Source: Sodalinema lacuna_A
Lineage (GTDB): Bacteria > Cyanobacteriota > Cyanobacteriia > Cyanobacteriales > Geitlerinemataceae
NCBI GenBank assembly: GCA_900149785.2
Contig: FSSI02000007.1
Coordinates: 1 to 64,000 of the forward strand
Length of the DNA stretch: 64,000 bases
Direction: 5' to 3'
A program made the translations under genes and the position numbers. Below are positions 8,883 through 18,339 of this stretch, piece by piece. A model generated the notes under the pieces. It was not told the origin of the DNA and ran no database searches. It saw only the letters and a program-made list of their open reading frames with translations. The number at the start of each line of letters is the position of its first letter. Positions within the stretch are counted from its first letter, which is position 1.

Positions 8883-10040
8883 ATGTTTACTCACCGACAT
8901 TCAGGTCATCGATCGCCCCTGAGATTTTTAGCACAGCCTCGGGATTGGCTCACCTCCCTCCTCTCCATCGCGGCGATCGCTACTGTTGCCACGCCTCCCG
9001 TCACCGCCGCCGCCTTAGTCTCCCCCCATCGACCCCAGTCTTTAGTTCAAGCCAGTAACGGTCAAGAGGTCAACGAGCTACTGCTAGCGGGACAGGAGTT
9101 TGTCAGTTCCGGAAACCTCTCGGCCGCCTTGCGCGCCTATCGTCAAGCGGCTCAGTTAGAGAGTGACAATGCTCGAATTTTCTCAGCCATCGGCTACCTC
9201 GAAGCACGACAAAGCAATTATGACGCGGCTGTAACGGCCTATCGTCGCGCCTTGGAACTCGAACCCAATGTCCCTGAGTTCCACTATGCTCTGGCCTATA
9301 GTTTGGCCAATGCGGGAGAGTATGAGGCGGCTGAAGCGGAATATCAAGCCACTGTTGATCTCAACGATCGCAATACCAACGCCTTTTTAGGTTTAGGGGT
9401 AATGCGCTATCGTCAAGAAAATTATGAAGGAGCTTTGGCAGCCTATCGTGAAGCGGCGGCCTTAAATCCTGACAATTGGCAAGTTCAAGAGTCCATCGGT
9501 TCAACCCTCTTGCAACTTGAGCGTTATGACGAGGCCTTAGAGGTGTTAGAGGCGGCGGCAGAGTTGGCCCCCAATGAAGGACGGATTCAGGTCAATTTAG
9601 GGGTAGCTCGTCTCAACCAAGAGGATGTCGAAGGCGCCTTGACGGCCTTTAATCGGGCCGTGGAGTTAAACCCCCGCGATGGCTCGTTATTGTTTGAAGT
9701 GGGCCGACTGTTGCTCAGTCAGGGAGAACGGGAGCAGGCTCTGGATTTGTTGCGCCAAGCCTCTCGGTTTCTCGGCGATCGCGCCGATGTTCATTTGACC
9801 CTCGGGGAGCTGCTGTTAGACAACAATGATAGCTTGAACGCGATTTTATCCTTGCGTCAGGCGATCGCCGCCGCTCCTGAGCAACCGCGAGCGTATTATC
9901 TCTTAGGACGAGCCTTACAGCAGCGAGGCCGAACCGCCGAGGCGATCGCCACCCTAGAAACCGCCCTGGAACTGGCAACCGAACAGGAGGCTGAGGCCTT
10001 AGTTGAGGAGATTCAAACTCGACTCGATGAGTTAGATTAG
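8883..10040 (+). CDS. Secreted or lipid-anchored TPR-repeat protein
   Basis: I prefer the ATG at 8883 (385 residues) because it places a signal-like segment (DWLTSLLSIAAIATVATPPVTAAA) near the N-terminus. The upstream in-frame ATG at 8787 would add 32 unlikely residues. After the signal come about nine consecutive tetratricopeptide repeats, for example SAALRAYRQAAQLESDNARI and EGALTAFNRAVELNPRDGSL. It is probably a periplasmic protein-interaction scaffold; the partner is unknown. A terminator-like hairpin follows. Confidence 0.8.
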   Translation: MFTHRHSGHRSPLRFLAQPRDWLTSLLSIAAIATVATPPVTAAALVSPHRPQSLVQASNGQEVNELLLAGQEFVSSGNLSAALRAYRQAAQLESDNARIFSAIGYLEARQSNYDAAVTAYRRALELEPNVPEFHYALAYSLANAGEYEAAEAEYQATVDLNDRNTNAFLGLGVMRYRQENYEGALAAYREAAALNPDNWQVQESIGSTLLQLERYDEALEVLEAAAELAPNEGRIQVNLGVARLNQEDVEGALTAFNRAVELNPRDGSLLFEVGRLLLSQGEREQALDLLRQASRFLGDRADVHLTLGELLLDNNDSLNAILSLRQAIAAAPEQPRAYYLLGRALQQRGRTAEAIATLETALELATEQEAEALVEEIQTRLDELD

Positions 10041-10067
10041 CCTCATCGTTCATGACAACTATCCCAG

Positions 10068-10095
10068 GGGGCGATCTAGAGTTCGCCCCTTCTTT
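10068..10095 (+). terminator. Terminator after the TPR gene
   Basis: A GGGGCGA/TCGCCCC stem with an 8-base loop, then TTCTTT. The T tract is imperfect. Confidence 0.6.
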
Positions 10096-10142
10096 ACTCG
10101 GGGTGGTGATTCTTTTCGGCGAGTCCTCAACCCCGACCCAGT

Positions 10143-11489
10143 TCAACGCTCCTTGAGCAAATCCCGCTCAAGCAACTGCTGACGTAGAGCTTGTTGGGCT
10201 TGACTATTGAGAGGGAAACGCCAGAGAAGAGCCACCGCCGGTAACACCGCCAAAATTGGCGCAAAGACAAATAACAGTTTTAACCCCATCAGCGTTTCAG
10301 CGCTATTCTCCACCTCAGGACTGTAGCCAATCCAATCTAACAGTGGGTAGGTAATCCCCACCGCCAGAGCATAGCCGAACTTATTACTCATCATCAGTAG
10401 AGAATAATACAAACCGGTGCGTTGACTGCCCGATTGCACATTGTCCCAATCCGTGACATCGGCCAAAATTGAGCGTAAAAGAAAGGGACTCGCCGCTGTC
10501 GTGACTCCATAGAGCGCGTTCACGAGGATATTCAGGGCCAGATTTCCTGGAGGAACCCACAGCAGCAACGGTAACACCACCGACATCCACACCATAGCCA
10601 CAATGAAGGTTTGATGTTTCCCCAGGCGACAACTGAGCCAAATCCAACCGGGAACCCCAATCAGACTGGCCAGAAAATACATCAGCAGAATAGCGCTTGA
10701 CCAATTGGGCAAGGCCATCACATCACTGATAAAGAAAATATAAATCGACCCCGTGACACCGGGGGCCAGTCCTGTTAAGAAATTTGCCCCTAAGACTCGT
10801 TGTAAGAGATGGTTACGGGCGAGGATTTTGGCGGAATTAACGAAACCAATGCTGGGTTGAGGGGGAGTTGGACGTTCTGGAACCGTCCAGACGGAGATGG
10901 CGACGGTAATCGGCAACGTCATCACCACAAACCACCCCATGGCCCCAAGTTGTAGGGCGGAATTGGCATCTTGAAGTTGTTGGATGATGGCTGGAATCAC
11001 TAACACCGCCAACATCCCGAAAATTAGAGCAAATTCCCGCCAGCCTTGAACTCGGGAGCGATCGTAATAGTCGTCAGATAACTCTGCCCCCCAGGACATA
11101 TGGGAGATACTCAGCATGGTATAGCCCACATAGAGTAAAATCAGCCAAATCAGTAAATAGGCGGCTGAGACAGATTCACTGGGTAGAAAAATGGCGTAGG
11201 CGCTCGCCATCAACAGGGGAACTGACAAGATAATCCAGGGCCGTCGCCGTCCGATGCGAGTGGTCCAGCGATCGCTCACAGTCCCTAAAATCGGGTCTGT
11301 GATAATATCCCACAACCGCGCTAAGGCGAAGATATTGCCCACCACCGATAACCCCAAACCCAATTCACTGTAAAAGGGGGGAACATAGACTACGAGGGGC
11401 AATCCCATAGCCGAAATGGGAATTGCAGGTAGGGCAAAGGCAACAATACGCCGACGGTTCAGTTTCGAGTCACTCATGCTGTCATTCAA
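10143..11489 (-). CDS. MFS transporter, GPH (glycoside/cation symporter) family
   Basis: 448 residues with about 12 membrane helices. The sequence ARLWDIITDPILGTVSDRW followed by GRRRPWIILSVPLL is the MelB/GPH signature of the 2-3 loop. Members move sugars or related solutes with Na+ or H+; the substrate here is not evident. The start is 11489. It follows the PhyH gene on the same strand after a 26-bp gap occupied by an 11-bp tandem repeat, and may be cotranscribed. Confidence 0.88.
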   Translation of the reverse strand: MNDSMSDSKLNRRRIVAFALPAIPISAMGLPLVVYVPPFYSELGLGLSVVGNIFALARLWDIITDPILGTVSDRWTTRIGRRRPWIILSVPLLMASAYAIFLPSESVSAAYLLIWLILLYVGYTMLSISHMSWGAELSDDYYDRSRVQGWREFALIFGMLAVLVIPAIIQQLQDANSALQLGAMGWFVVMTLPITVAISVWTVPERPTPPQPSIGFVNSAKILARNHLLQRVLGANFLTGLAPGVTGSIYIFFISDVMALPNWSSAILLMYFLASLIGVPGWIWLSCRLGKHQTFIVAMVWMSVVLPLLLWVPPGNLALNILVNALYGVTTAASPFLLRSILADVTDWDNVQSGSQRTGLYYSLLMMSNKFGYALAVGITYPLLDWIGYSPEVENSAETLMGLKLLFVFAPILAVLPAVALLWRFPLNSQAQQALRQQLLERDLLKER

Positions 11490-11493
11490 TGGG

Positions 11494-11526
11494 TTAGTCC
11501 CACATTAGTCCCACATTAGTCCCATA
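11494..11526. repeat. 11-bp tandem repeat (x3) spanning the PhyH stop codon
   Basis: Three copies of an 11-bp unit (on the minus strand TGGGACTAATG) at 11494-11504, 11505-11515 and 11516-11526. The copy at 11516-11526 encodes the last residues and the TAA stop of the dioxygenase. The other two repeat it just downstream. Because the period is not a multiple of three, TAA recurs in all three frames. Confidence 0.9.
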
Positions 11527-12334
11527 GGGGATAAATTGGATCGGTTGAGGGCTTGAAATCATAACGCAGTAGGTGTTTTAGGGTGGGACTGGCTTGATCT
11601 AAACGGTGGCGATCGCAGCCATAGCAGAAATCTTCGAGGGGTTGAATAAATTTTGCCGTATAGTTGGCCAACAAGGACACTCGGGATGTTGTGGTGTAGT
11701 TTTTGCCCGTATCATGCCAACAGAGTCCGTGGGAAATCACCACAGAGCCGGCCTCTCCTGATACCGACCGGGCCGTGCGGTCAAACCGTTGGACATCCGG
11801 GGTATCACAGAGAGTTTGGCTTCCGGGGGCAAAAATCGGCGCCCCATTGGCTTCATCGAAATCTTCTAACATCCAAATGGCTTGGACTTCCAAGACAGGG
11901 CGATCGGGAAAGGGTGGTTCCATGGCCCAATAGGGATAATCCACATGAATGCCCATCGCTGAGGCCCCAGCATGGAGAACATGAGCCGAAAAGCCCCCCA
12001 GGCGCAAACTTTCCCCTAGGATTTCTCGGGCGATTTCGAAGACTTGAGGATGTTCGACCAGGGCCGCGAATTGAGGATCTTGGTAAATTAAGCCATAGAC
12101 TCGTTGCCGCTTCTCCTCATGGGGACAATGGCGGGCTAACTCCAGAACCTGCGATCGCATCTCCTCAGCCATCTCCGGCGTCAGAACATCAGGAACCACC
12201 ACATAGCCAGCCCCTGAGAGAATTTCTTGAGTCAGGTGGGTTATTTCGGTCACAGCAAACAGCACTCCCCACAATCGATAGATCAGATCAAGACTTAAAC
12301 CCGTCTTGGCTTCGATTGTCCCACGACATCGCAA
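11516..12334 (-). CDS. Phytanoyl-CoA dioxygenase (PhyH)-family protein
   Basis: A Fe(II)/2-oxoglutarate oxygenase fold. The first metal ligands are in the HxD of GIHVDYPYW, the distal His in SHGLCWHDTG, and the 2-oxoglutarate Arg follows in SRVSLLANYT. Up to 272 residues. The first 27 residues look unlike the family, and a GTG at 12253 (VTEITHLTQEIL) is a plausible true start. Substrate unknown. It is upstream of the GPH transporter. Confidence 0.82.
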   Translation of the reverse strand: MRCRGTIEAKTGLSLDLIYRLWGVLFAVTEITHLTQEILSGAGYVVVPDVLTPEMAEEMRSQVLELARHCPHEEKRQRVYGLIYQDPQFAALVEHPQVFEIAREILGESLRLGGFSAHVLHAGASAMGIHVDYPYWAMEPPFPDRPVLEVQAIWMLEDFDEANGAPIFAPGSQTLCDTPDVQRFDRTARSVSGEAGSVVISHGLCWHDTGKNYTTTSRVSLLANYTAKFIQPLEDFCYGCDRHRLDQASPTLKHLLRYDFKPSTDPIYPLWD

Positions 12335-12465
12335 TCAATCAATCCGTCTTTAGAGGAATTTCCGCTGAGATCCCTCCAACGACAGTTCAGATGCCAACAT
12401 CCTAACCCCCACCCTTGCAGCACTGTTTGAGCGCTTTAAGCCAATTTGGACCAAATGCCCCAGAG

Positions 12466-12494
12466 AAAAACCCCAGTTCCTCAGAACTGGGGTT
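12466..12494 (-). terminator. Terminator of ndhF-ndhD
   Basis: On the minus strand, AACCCCAGTTC, a 4-base loop, GAACTGGGGTT and a short T run. Lies 55 bp beyond the ndhD stop. Confidence 0.88.
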
Positions 12495-12548
12495 AAGATG
12501 ACATGATGTGTCAAAACTATTGACAATACACGCGAAACATGATAATGG

Positions 12549-14144
12549 CTAATCCTTCAACGAGGGAGCCGTTTGCACTGACATGGCCATCGTCGGTTGA
12601 GTGACCGGTTGAGCCGCCACCTTATTGGCTTCGACTAAAGACGGTATCGATTCTCGTAACCGTGCCGTCAGTTGAACCGTCGTCGCATCATAGACCTGAG
12701 TCAACAGCTTCGGATAGAGGCCAATGCCGATAATTGGAATCAGCAAGGAGCCAATCACGAAGATTTCACGAGGTTCAGCATCCACCAACACCTCATGTTC
12801 AACCAACTCCTTGTTCTCGGGACCATAGAGGAGTTCCCGTAGCATCGAGAGGAGGTAGATGGGAGTGAGAATCACCCCAACCGCCGCCAAGCAAACCACC
12901 ACCACGCGGAAGGTGAGACTATAGGCATCACTGGTGGCAAAGCCCACAAAGACCATGAGTTCAGCCACAAACCCACTCATTCCCGGTAGGGCGAGAGAAG
13001 CCAGGGCGCAAACGGTCCACATGGCGAAGACCTTTTTCATCTTCTGCCCCACCCCGCCCATTTCATCGAGCATCAGGGTATGAGTCCGGTCATAGGTACA
13101 GCCGACGAGGAAGAACAAGCTGGCCCCAATCAGTCCGTGAGAGACCATCTGCAAGACTGCCCCACTCATGCCTAAATCCGTATAGGAGGCAATCCCAATC
13201 AAGACAAAGCCCATGTGGGAAATCGACGAATAGGCAATCTTGCGCTTGAGGTTGCGCTGAGCAAAGGAGGTTAGGGCGGCGTAGATGATATTCACAACCC
13301 CGAGAATCACCAAGGCTGGGGCAAAGACCGCATGGGCATCGGGCAACATCCCCGCATTCATGCGAATCAGGGCATAGCCACCCATTTTCAGGAGAATCCC
13401 CGCCAGCAACATGTGAGCCGGGGCCGTGGCTTCACCGTGGGCATCCGGGAGCCAGGTATGCAGGGGGAAAATCGGCAACTTCACCCCATAGGCGATGAGG
13501 AAGGCCGCATAGAGCCAAACTTCTAAGGCCACCCCATAGTCTTTGGCCGCTAGGGCCTGCATATCAAAGGTGACGGTATCCCCATGGAAGGCCATGGTGA
13601 GAGCCGCCGCCAAGATAAACAGAGAGCCGCCGGCAGTATAGAGGATGAATTTGGTGGCAGCGTACTGGCGTTTCTTACCTCCCCAGATGGCCAGGATGAT
13701 GTAAACCGGGATTAACTCCAGTTCCCAAACCAGGAAGAATAGCAAAATATCCTGGACGGCAAAGACGGCAATTTGGCCGCCGTACATGGCCAACATCAGG
13801 AAGTAAAACAGTTTTGGCTTCAGGGTGACGGGCCAAGCCGCCAGAATTGCCAGAGTTGTGATGAATCCGGTTAGGATGACCAGCGGCATGGCCAGGCCAT
13901 CGACCCCAACCGACCAATTGAGGTTGAGCTGGGGAATCCAACTGTAGGATTCCACCAGTTGCATTCCCGGTTCATTGAGGTCGTAGTAGCTGTAAAAGGT
14001 ATAGACGATCGCACAGAAGTCAATCAGTCCAACGATGAGAGCATACCAGCGCACCGTTTTTCCGTCTTTGTCCGGGATCACGGGAATGAACAAAGCGGCA
14101 ACGATGGGAAAAAGTATGATTGTTGTGAGCCAAGGAAAATCCAT
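12549..14144 (-). CDS. ndhD1: NAD(P)H-quinone oxidoreductase subunit 4 (NdhD1)
   Basis: 531 residues, a multi-helix antiporter-like subunit of thylakoid NDH-1. It shares YGVKLPIFPLHTWLPDAHGE, GILLKMGGYALIRMN and SSISHMGFVLIG with the copy at 1122-2759. It starts 30 bp after the ndhF stop on the same strand, the ndhF1-ndhD1 arrangement seen in many cyanobacteria. With NdhF it forms the distal membrane arm used in respiration and cyclic electron flow. Confidence 0.95.
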   Translation of the reverse strand: MDFPWLTTIILFPIVAALFIPVIPDKDGKTVRWYALIVGLIDFCAIVYTFYSYYDLNEPGMQLVESYSWIPQLNLNWSVGVDGLAMPLVILTGFITTLAILAAWPVTLKPKLFYFLMLAMYGGQIAVFAVQDILLFFLVWELELIPVYIILAIWGGKKRQYAATKFILYTAGGSLFILAAALTMAFHGDTVTFDMQALAAKDYGVALEVWLYAAFLIAYGVKLPIFPLHTWLPDAHGEATAPAHMLLAGILLKMGGYALIRMNAGMLPDAHAVFAPALVILGVVNIIYAALTSFAQRNLKRKIAYSSISHMGFVLIGIASYTDLGMSGAVLQMVSHGLIGASLFFLVGCTYDRTHTLMLDEMGGVGQKMKKVFAMWTVCALASLALPGMSGFVAELMVFVGFATSDAYSLTFRVVVVCLAAVGVILTPIYLLSMLRELLYGPENKELVEHEVLVDAEPREIFVIGSLLIPIIGIGLYPKLLTQVYDATTVQLTARLRESIPSLVEANKVAAQPVTQPTMAMSVQTAPSLKD

Positions 14145-14174
14145 TCTTTATTGACGCTTGGGCATAGAATCGGT

Positions 14175-16190
14175 TTAGGTCGCGCCGAAGAAAATAACAG
14201 TCGCGAGGACGGCAACGAAGATCGTCAGAGCGTAGAATTGAGCGCGACCGGTTTCAAAGTATTTCAGTCCTTCGCCACTGAGTAGAGTTGCGAGTCCGGT
14301 GAGGTTGACGGCACCGTCGACAATGCGGTAGTCCACTTCCATCACCTGACGAGCGAGACGACGACTGCCTTTGACAAAAACTTTGTCATAGAGTTCGTCA
14401 AAATACCACTTGTTGAGGGAAAACTGATAGAGCGGCTGTAGGCTTTTAGCGATCGCCGCTGGGTCAATTTTCCGGCCCAGGTACATCAGCGAGGCCAGGG
14501 TAATCCCGAGTAGGGCAATGCCCACGGAACTGCCGGCCATGATCACAAATTCGCCCAATTCAAACTCTTCAGCCATTTCCGCTAAGGTGGGAACCACCTC
14601 GCCCGGGGCATGGATGAACCGTTCAAAGCGATTCGCGAAGGGCATCCCCACCAAACCAATTAAGGCCGAGGGAATCGCCAGCATCACTAAGGGAAAGGTC
14701 ATCGTCCAGGGAGATTCATGGGGACTATCGCTATGGCTATGATCGTCGTGAGCGTCGTGATCATGACCATGAGCCTCAGGACTCAATTGCTTGCGAATCT
14801 CCTCGTCGTTGCCCCGGAAACTGCCTTCAAAGGTGCTGAAGTACATCCGGAACATATAAAAGGCGGTGATACCAGCTGTTAGCCAGCCAACAGCCCAGAG
14901 GGCGGGATTGGCGGCAAAAGCAGCCCCCAGAATTTCGTCTTTGGACCAGAAACCCGCAAAGGGAGGAATCCCACAAATTGCCAAGGTTCCCACCAAGAAG
15001 GTGCTAGCGGTGAAGGGCATATACTTGCGCAGTCCCCCCATCAAGCGCATATCTTGAGCGAGATCGGGGTTATGTCCAACCACCTCTTCCATGCCATGAA
15101 TGACGGAGCCAGAGCCGAGGAACAGCATGGCTTTGAAGTAGGCGTGAGTCATCAGGTGAAAGAGTCCGGCACTGTAGGCGCCAACGCCCATGGCCATCAC
15201 CATGTACCCCAGTTGGGAGATGGTGGAATAGGCGAGGCCTTTTTTGATGTCATTTTGCGTAATGGCAATGCTAGCACCGAGAAAGGCGGTGAAGGCGCCT
15301 GTCCAGGCAATGATATCGAGGACGGCCGGAACGGCCTCGAACACGGGGAACATACGGGCAATGAGGAACACGCCGGCGGCCACCATGGTGGCGGCATGGA
15401 TGAGGGCCGAGATGGGGGTCGGCCCTTCCATCGCATCGGGGAGCCAGACATGAAGGGGAAACTGAGCTGATTTGGCCACGGGACCGAGGAACACCAGCAC
15501 GGCAAAGAGAACCCCCATACCGCTGCTTAAGGCGCCGGTGGAGATGAGGTGTTCGAGGTTTTCACCGATTTCGGCAAACTCAAAGCTACCGGTGGCCCAG
15601 TACAGGGCCAGGATGCCCAAGAGTAAGCCGAAGTCCCCGACGCGGTTGGTAATGAAGGCCTTTTGGCAGGCATCAGCGGCGGCTGGGCGATCGTACCAGA
15701 AGCCAATCAGCAGGTAGGAACACATCCCCACCAGTTCCCAGAAAATATAGATCTGAACCAGGTTGGGGCTAATCACGAGGCCCAACATGGAGGAACTAAA
15801 GAGACTGAGATAGGCATAAAAGCGCACATAACCGGGGTCATGGGCCATGTAGCCGTCGGTGTAGATCATCACCAGAAGGGCAACGGTGCTGACAATCACC
15901 AACATGACGGTCGTGAGGGGATCGATGATGAATCCCATGCTGAGGTGAAAGTCTCCGGCGGCTGCCCATTCTAAGGTCTGGGTCACCGGGGCATGGCCTT
16001 GCAGTTGACTCCAGAGGAGGGCAACGGACATGACTGTCGCCGCTCCGAGTAGGGATAGGATGACAACCGCGTTGCCTTGCCGTAGCCGATTGGTGGCTTG
16101 GTTATAGGAAATTAGACCTGAGCCAACCAGGGTTGCCCCGATGAGGGGCAGCACTGGGATCAGCCAGGCGTATTGATATAGGGGTTCCAT
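14175..16190 (-). CDS. ndhF1: NAD(P)H-quinone oxidoreductase subunit 5 (NdhF1)
   Basis: 671 residues, the largest antiporter-like subunit of NDH-1. Typical stretches are FWELVGMCSYLLIGFW, AFITNRVGDFGLLLG, FPLHVWLPDAMEGPTPISAL and GIPPFAGFWSKDEIL. A His-rich linker (HGHDHDAHDDHSH) near residue 475 is on the soluble side. The C-terminal lateral helix region (about 560-671) is complete. It is the first gene of an ndhF-ndhD operon. Confidence 0.96.
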   Translation of the reverse strand: MEPLYQYAWLIPVLPLIGATLVGSGLISYNQATNRLRQGNAVVILSLLGAATVMSVALLWSQLQGHAPVTQTLEWAAAGDFHLSMGFIIDPLTTVMLVIVSTVALLVMIYTDGYMAHDPGYVRFYAYLSLFSSSMLGLVISPNLVQIYIFWELVGMCSYLLIGFWYDRPAAADACQKAFITNRVGDFGLLLGILALYWATGSFEFAEIGENLEHLISTGALSSGMGVLFAVLVFLGPVAKSAQFPLHVWLPDAMEGPTPISALIHAATMVAAGVFLIARMFPVFEAVPAVLDIIAWTGAFTAFLGASIAITQNDIKKGLAYSTISQLGYMVMAMGVGAYSAGLFHLMTHAYFKAMLFLGSGSVIHGMEEVVGHNPDLAQDMRLMGGLRKYMPFTASTFLVGTLAICGIPPFAGFWSKDEILGAAFAANPALWAVGWLTAGITAFYMFRMYFSTFEGSFRGNDEEIRKQLSPEAHGHDHDAHDDHSHSDSPHESPWTMTFPLVMLAIPSALIGLVGMPFANRFERFIHAPGEVVPTLAEMAEEFELGEFVIMAGSSVGIALLGITLASLMYLGRKIDPAAIAKSLQPLYQFSLNKWYFDELYDKVFVKGSRRLARQVMEVDYRIVDGAVNLTGLATLLSGEGLKYFETGRAQFYALTIFVAVLATVIFFGAT

Positions 16191-16269
16191 TGCAACTGTA
16201 TGAGTTTATATTTCTTCACGTAAAACTTCTGGGAGGGTTGGAAGCTCCGTGATTGATCGCGGAGAGGAA

Positions 16270-16595
16270 AACCGACTCAAGCGGCTTTAGCCGCCAGCAC
16301 CCCCTTGCGGGGTGGAGGGGTATGGTTGCCCCTCCATGGAGCTATGGTTGGCTCTGACTCCCTTGTGGGGTAATGTTTGCTTCGCTAATGTTCAGAGTCG
16401 GTACTTTCCAAATCGCACTGTCTTAACCCCTTAGGACTGTTTAACGATTCGGTTCTAGAGCCGGGAACTAGCACGCATTCCCNGGTAGGAACTTTAACTC
16501 TTGCTCTGAACGTAGCCCGTTAAGGCTTAAGCTGGTCAGCTACCTGAAGGGGAGGGCACGAAGCCCCCGTGCTTCAGCCGGGGGTGCTGACATTC
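16270..16595 (-). mobile_element. Structured IS-like relic, possibly an IS200/IS605 (tnpB) 3' end
   Basis: About 325 bp upstream of ndhF that differs from its surroundings. It is packed with short hairpins: GCGGCtttaGCCGC near 16277, CCCCTTGCGGGG, GCCCCTCCATGG, and CCCCCG...CGGGGG near 16565-16583. It is bounded by opposed CAGCACCCCC (16294) and GGGGGTGCTG (about 16579) boxes. On the minus strand a short open frame ends LESTDSEH and stop, followed by hairpin-rich DNA. That layout is what the 3' end of a tnpB with its omega-RNA looks like. No full transposase frame is present, so it would be a deleted, non-autonomous copy. It contains an ambiguous base at 16483. The assignment is inferred from architecture; no sequence match was made. 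Confidence 0.45.
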
Positions 16596-16905
16596 AGACA
16601 AAATGACGCTCCTATTGTGACACACGCATCGAACGAAAACGTCAAACTCTGGTGGGTTGTTGAAATTTTTTTTTCAGGGTTGGGGAGTCAGATGAGGCGA
16701 TCGCTCTCCAAGAGTCGCTACGGTTTAGCCAAGAATTCCCTCGGAATTCGCTAAAAAACAGCCCTTGGGGAGCCAACGGAGGCGGTTGAGGCCGACAGCA
16801 AAAAGCATCCGTCGAGATCTCCGCAGTGGCCATCTCGACGGGAGGTCGTGATCCAGGGACTCGGTGGCTTAGCTTGACGCTCAACGGGGGCGGATTCGCC
16901 CATCT
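16596..16905. other. No gene seen
   Basis: About 310 bp between the IS-like relic and the thioredoxin gene. The 80-codon minus-strand frame here (16642-16884) has no family-like features and I do not call it. Confidence 0.5.
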
Positions 16906-17262
16906 CTAGGATGGCAGAGCGAGGGAGCGATCGCCCGCGTATTGTTCAACCATCTGTAACAATTGCGATCGCAAGCTATCGCGACCCTGGAAGCCCTCAA
17001 TGCGTTCGACGATGCGATCGCCATCAAACAACAGGAGCGTGGGTAGAGTGGCTAAACGGTAGGTACTGGCTAGACGTAAACTCTCATCGGCGTTAACATC
17101 AACAATCTTGATGCGATCGCCATACTCGCGACGAAACTGTGTCAACTGGGGGTGAATGAGATGACACACGCCGCACCAAGGAGCCCAGAAGTTCACTAAG
17201 ACCGGAATCTCAGATTGTAAAACTTCTTCCTTGAAACGCTGCTCGCTAACGGACAACGACAT
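16906..17262 (-). CDS. Thioredoxin-fold protein with WCGVC active site
   Basis: 118 residues, a single thioredoxin domain. The redox motif is APWCGVCHLIHP (CGVC rather than the classic CGPC) and the cis-proline is in ATLPTLLLF. It is cytosolic, with no signal peptide. The altered CxxC dipeptide and the C-terminal extension past about residue 105 suggest a cyanobacterial atypical (TrxC-like) thioredoxin rather than the main m-type. It has three HIP1 sites within the gene. Confidence 0.85.
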   Translation of the reverse strand: MSLSVSEQRFKEEVLQSEIPVLVNFWAPWCGVCHLIHPQLTQFRREYGDRIKIVDVNADESLRLASTYRLATLPTLLLFDGDRIVERIEGFQGRDSLRSQLLQMVEQYAGDRSLALPS

Positions 17263-17304
17263 AATTGAGATTTATTAACTTCTTTATATTGCTCTGGGAT
17301 CATG

Positions 17305-18024
17305 CTACCAGGGTATGTTCCCCGTGACACGCATTAACCAGGGATGAGCCCACCAAAATCCGAAGACAAACACGATCACCCCCAAATACGCCGGGCGAAG
17401 GAACTCCTGCCAGACCAGGGTTTGCTCTCCTTGGGCGATGGCCCTGAAGGGAATCACCGAGGTTCTCGATCTCAGCGTTTCAAAGGATTCCCCATAGCGA
17501 GCGGCTAAGCGGCGATCGCCATGCCACACCGCAAACAGATGATGGGCAATCAAACCCAGGGACGTCACGACGGCAAAACTGGTGCCAATCCAGAGAGTGT
17601 GAGCCACACACCAGATCACCTGGCCCACCATCTGGGGATGGCGACTAATGCGAATGATCCCCGTCTCATAGAGATGAACCTGGGGTTTGGCAATGGCGGC
17701 CACTTCCACCAAATTAAACGTCGCCGGGTACAGAAAGAGGAACGAAACAAACGAGAGTATCCAAACCAGGGGTTTAACCCCCTCAACCCCCTGAACCATC
17801 CACAGCTGCGCCCCATCATAGCGATGGATAAAAAAGTAAGTCACCAAAATCACCGCCGAGGGCAAACTCACCAGGGCAAACAGCACCCGATAGAGTCGCG
17901 CCCCAATCTTAGACTCTCCCCAGGGCCGCAGGGCGGCCAAACCGCTGTGAGCGATCGCAAACCCCAACAACAGCCCTAGCATTCGCCAATGACTGGTCGT
18001 CCACCAACTCAAATTTAAATCCAT
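17305..18024 (-). CDS. NnrU/Z-ISO family membrane protein (probable 15-cis-zeta-carotene isomerase)
   Basis: A polytopic membrane protein with about six helices. Conserved family pieces are AHSGLAALRPWGE, ISRHPQMVGQVIW and AHHLFAVWHGDRRLAARYGE. The histidines in these motifs fit the heme ligands described for plant Z-ISO. Z-ISO isomerises 9,15,9'-tri-cis-zeta-carotene in carotenoid synthesis, which suits a strain making OCP pigment. I prefer the ATG at 18024 (MDLNLSWW); an upstream ATG at 18069 would add 15 residues. An NnrU protein of other function is the alternative. Confidence 0.75.
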   Translation of the reverse strand: MDLNLSWWTTSHWRMLGLLLGFAIAHSGLAALRPWGESKIGARLYRVLFALVSLPSAVILVTYFFIHRYDGAQLWMVQGVEGVKPLVWILSFVSFLFLYPATFNLVEVAAIAKPQVHLYETGIIRISRHPQMVGQVIWCVAHTLWIGTSFAVVTSLGLIAHHLFAVWHGDRRLAARYGESFETLRSRTSVIPFRAIAQGEQTLVWQEFLRPAYLGVIVFVFGFWWAHPWLMRVTGNIPW

Positions 18025-18339
18025 CCCGTCAATCCCCCACCCAAACCAAAATCGCCTAATCCCTCTCAAACTGGGGCATCAATGCGATGGCTTGAGCCTA
18101 AAAATCCAAAAAACCTAGCAAAATGATACCAGAATCACAGTTGTACCCGCAGACATTGGCTAAAGTCTATTCTGAAGGTTGGTTTGGTTATTCCGGCGAA
18201 ACCCTTTAGAATAGAGGATTGTAGCTGTTGTCACCCAATTGCCTGCCTCACCCTCGCCGGCCGATCAACGGTACAGCAAGACGATGCAGGAGCGTGACAA
18301 CGGCAACTTGTTAACTAGGGTTCTGATAATAAGTCACTC

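Noticed and set aside
11653..12405. 250-codon plus-strand frame opposite the PhyH gene
   Set aside because: Antisense shadow of a gene with clear dioxygenase motifs; composition low in hydrophobic core residues.
15054..15470. His/Gly-rich frames opposite ndhF
   Set aside because: Antisense reading of conserved NdhF codons; no independent support.
16642..16884. 80-codon minus-strand frame upstream of the thioredoxin gene
   Set aside because: No start context, no recognisable composition, and it crosses an oligo-T/A tract.
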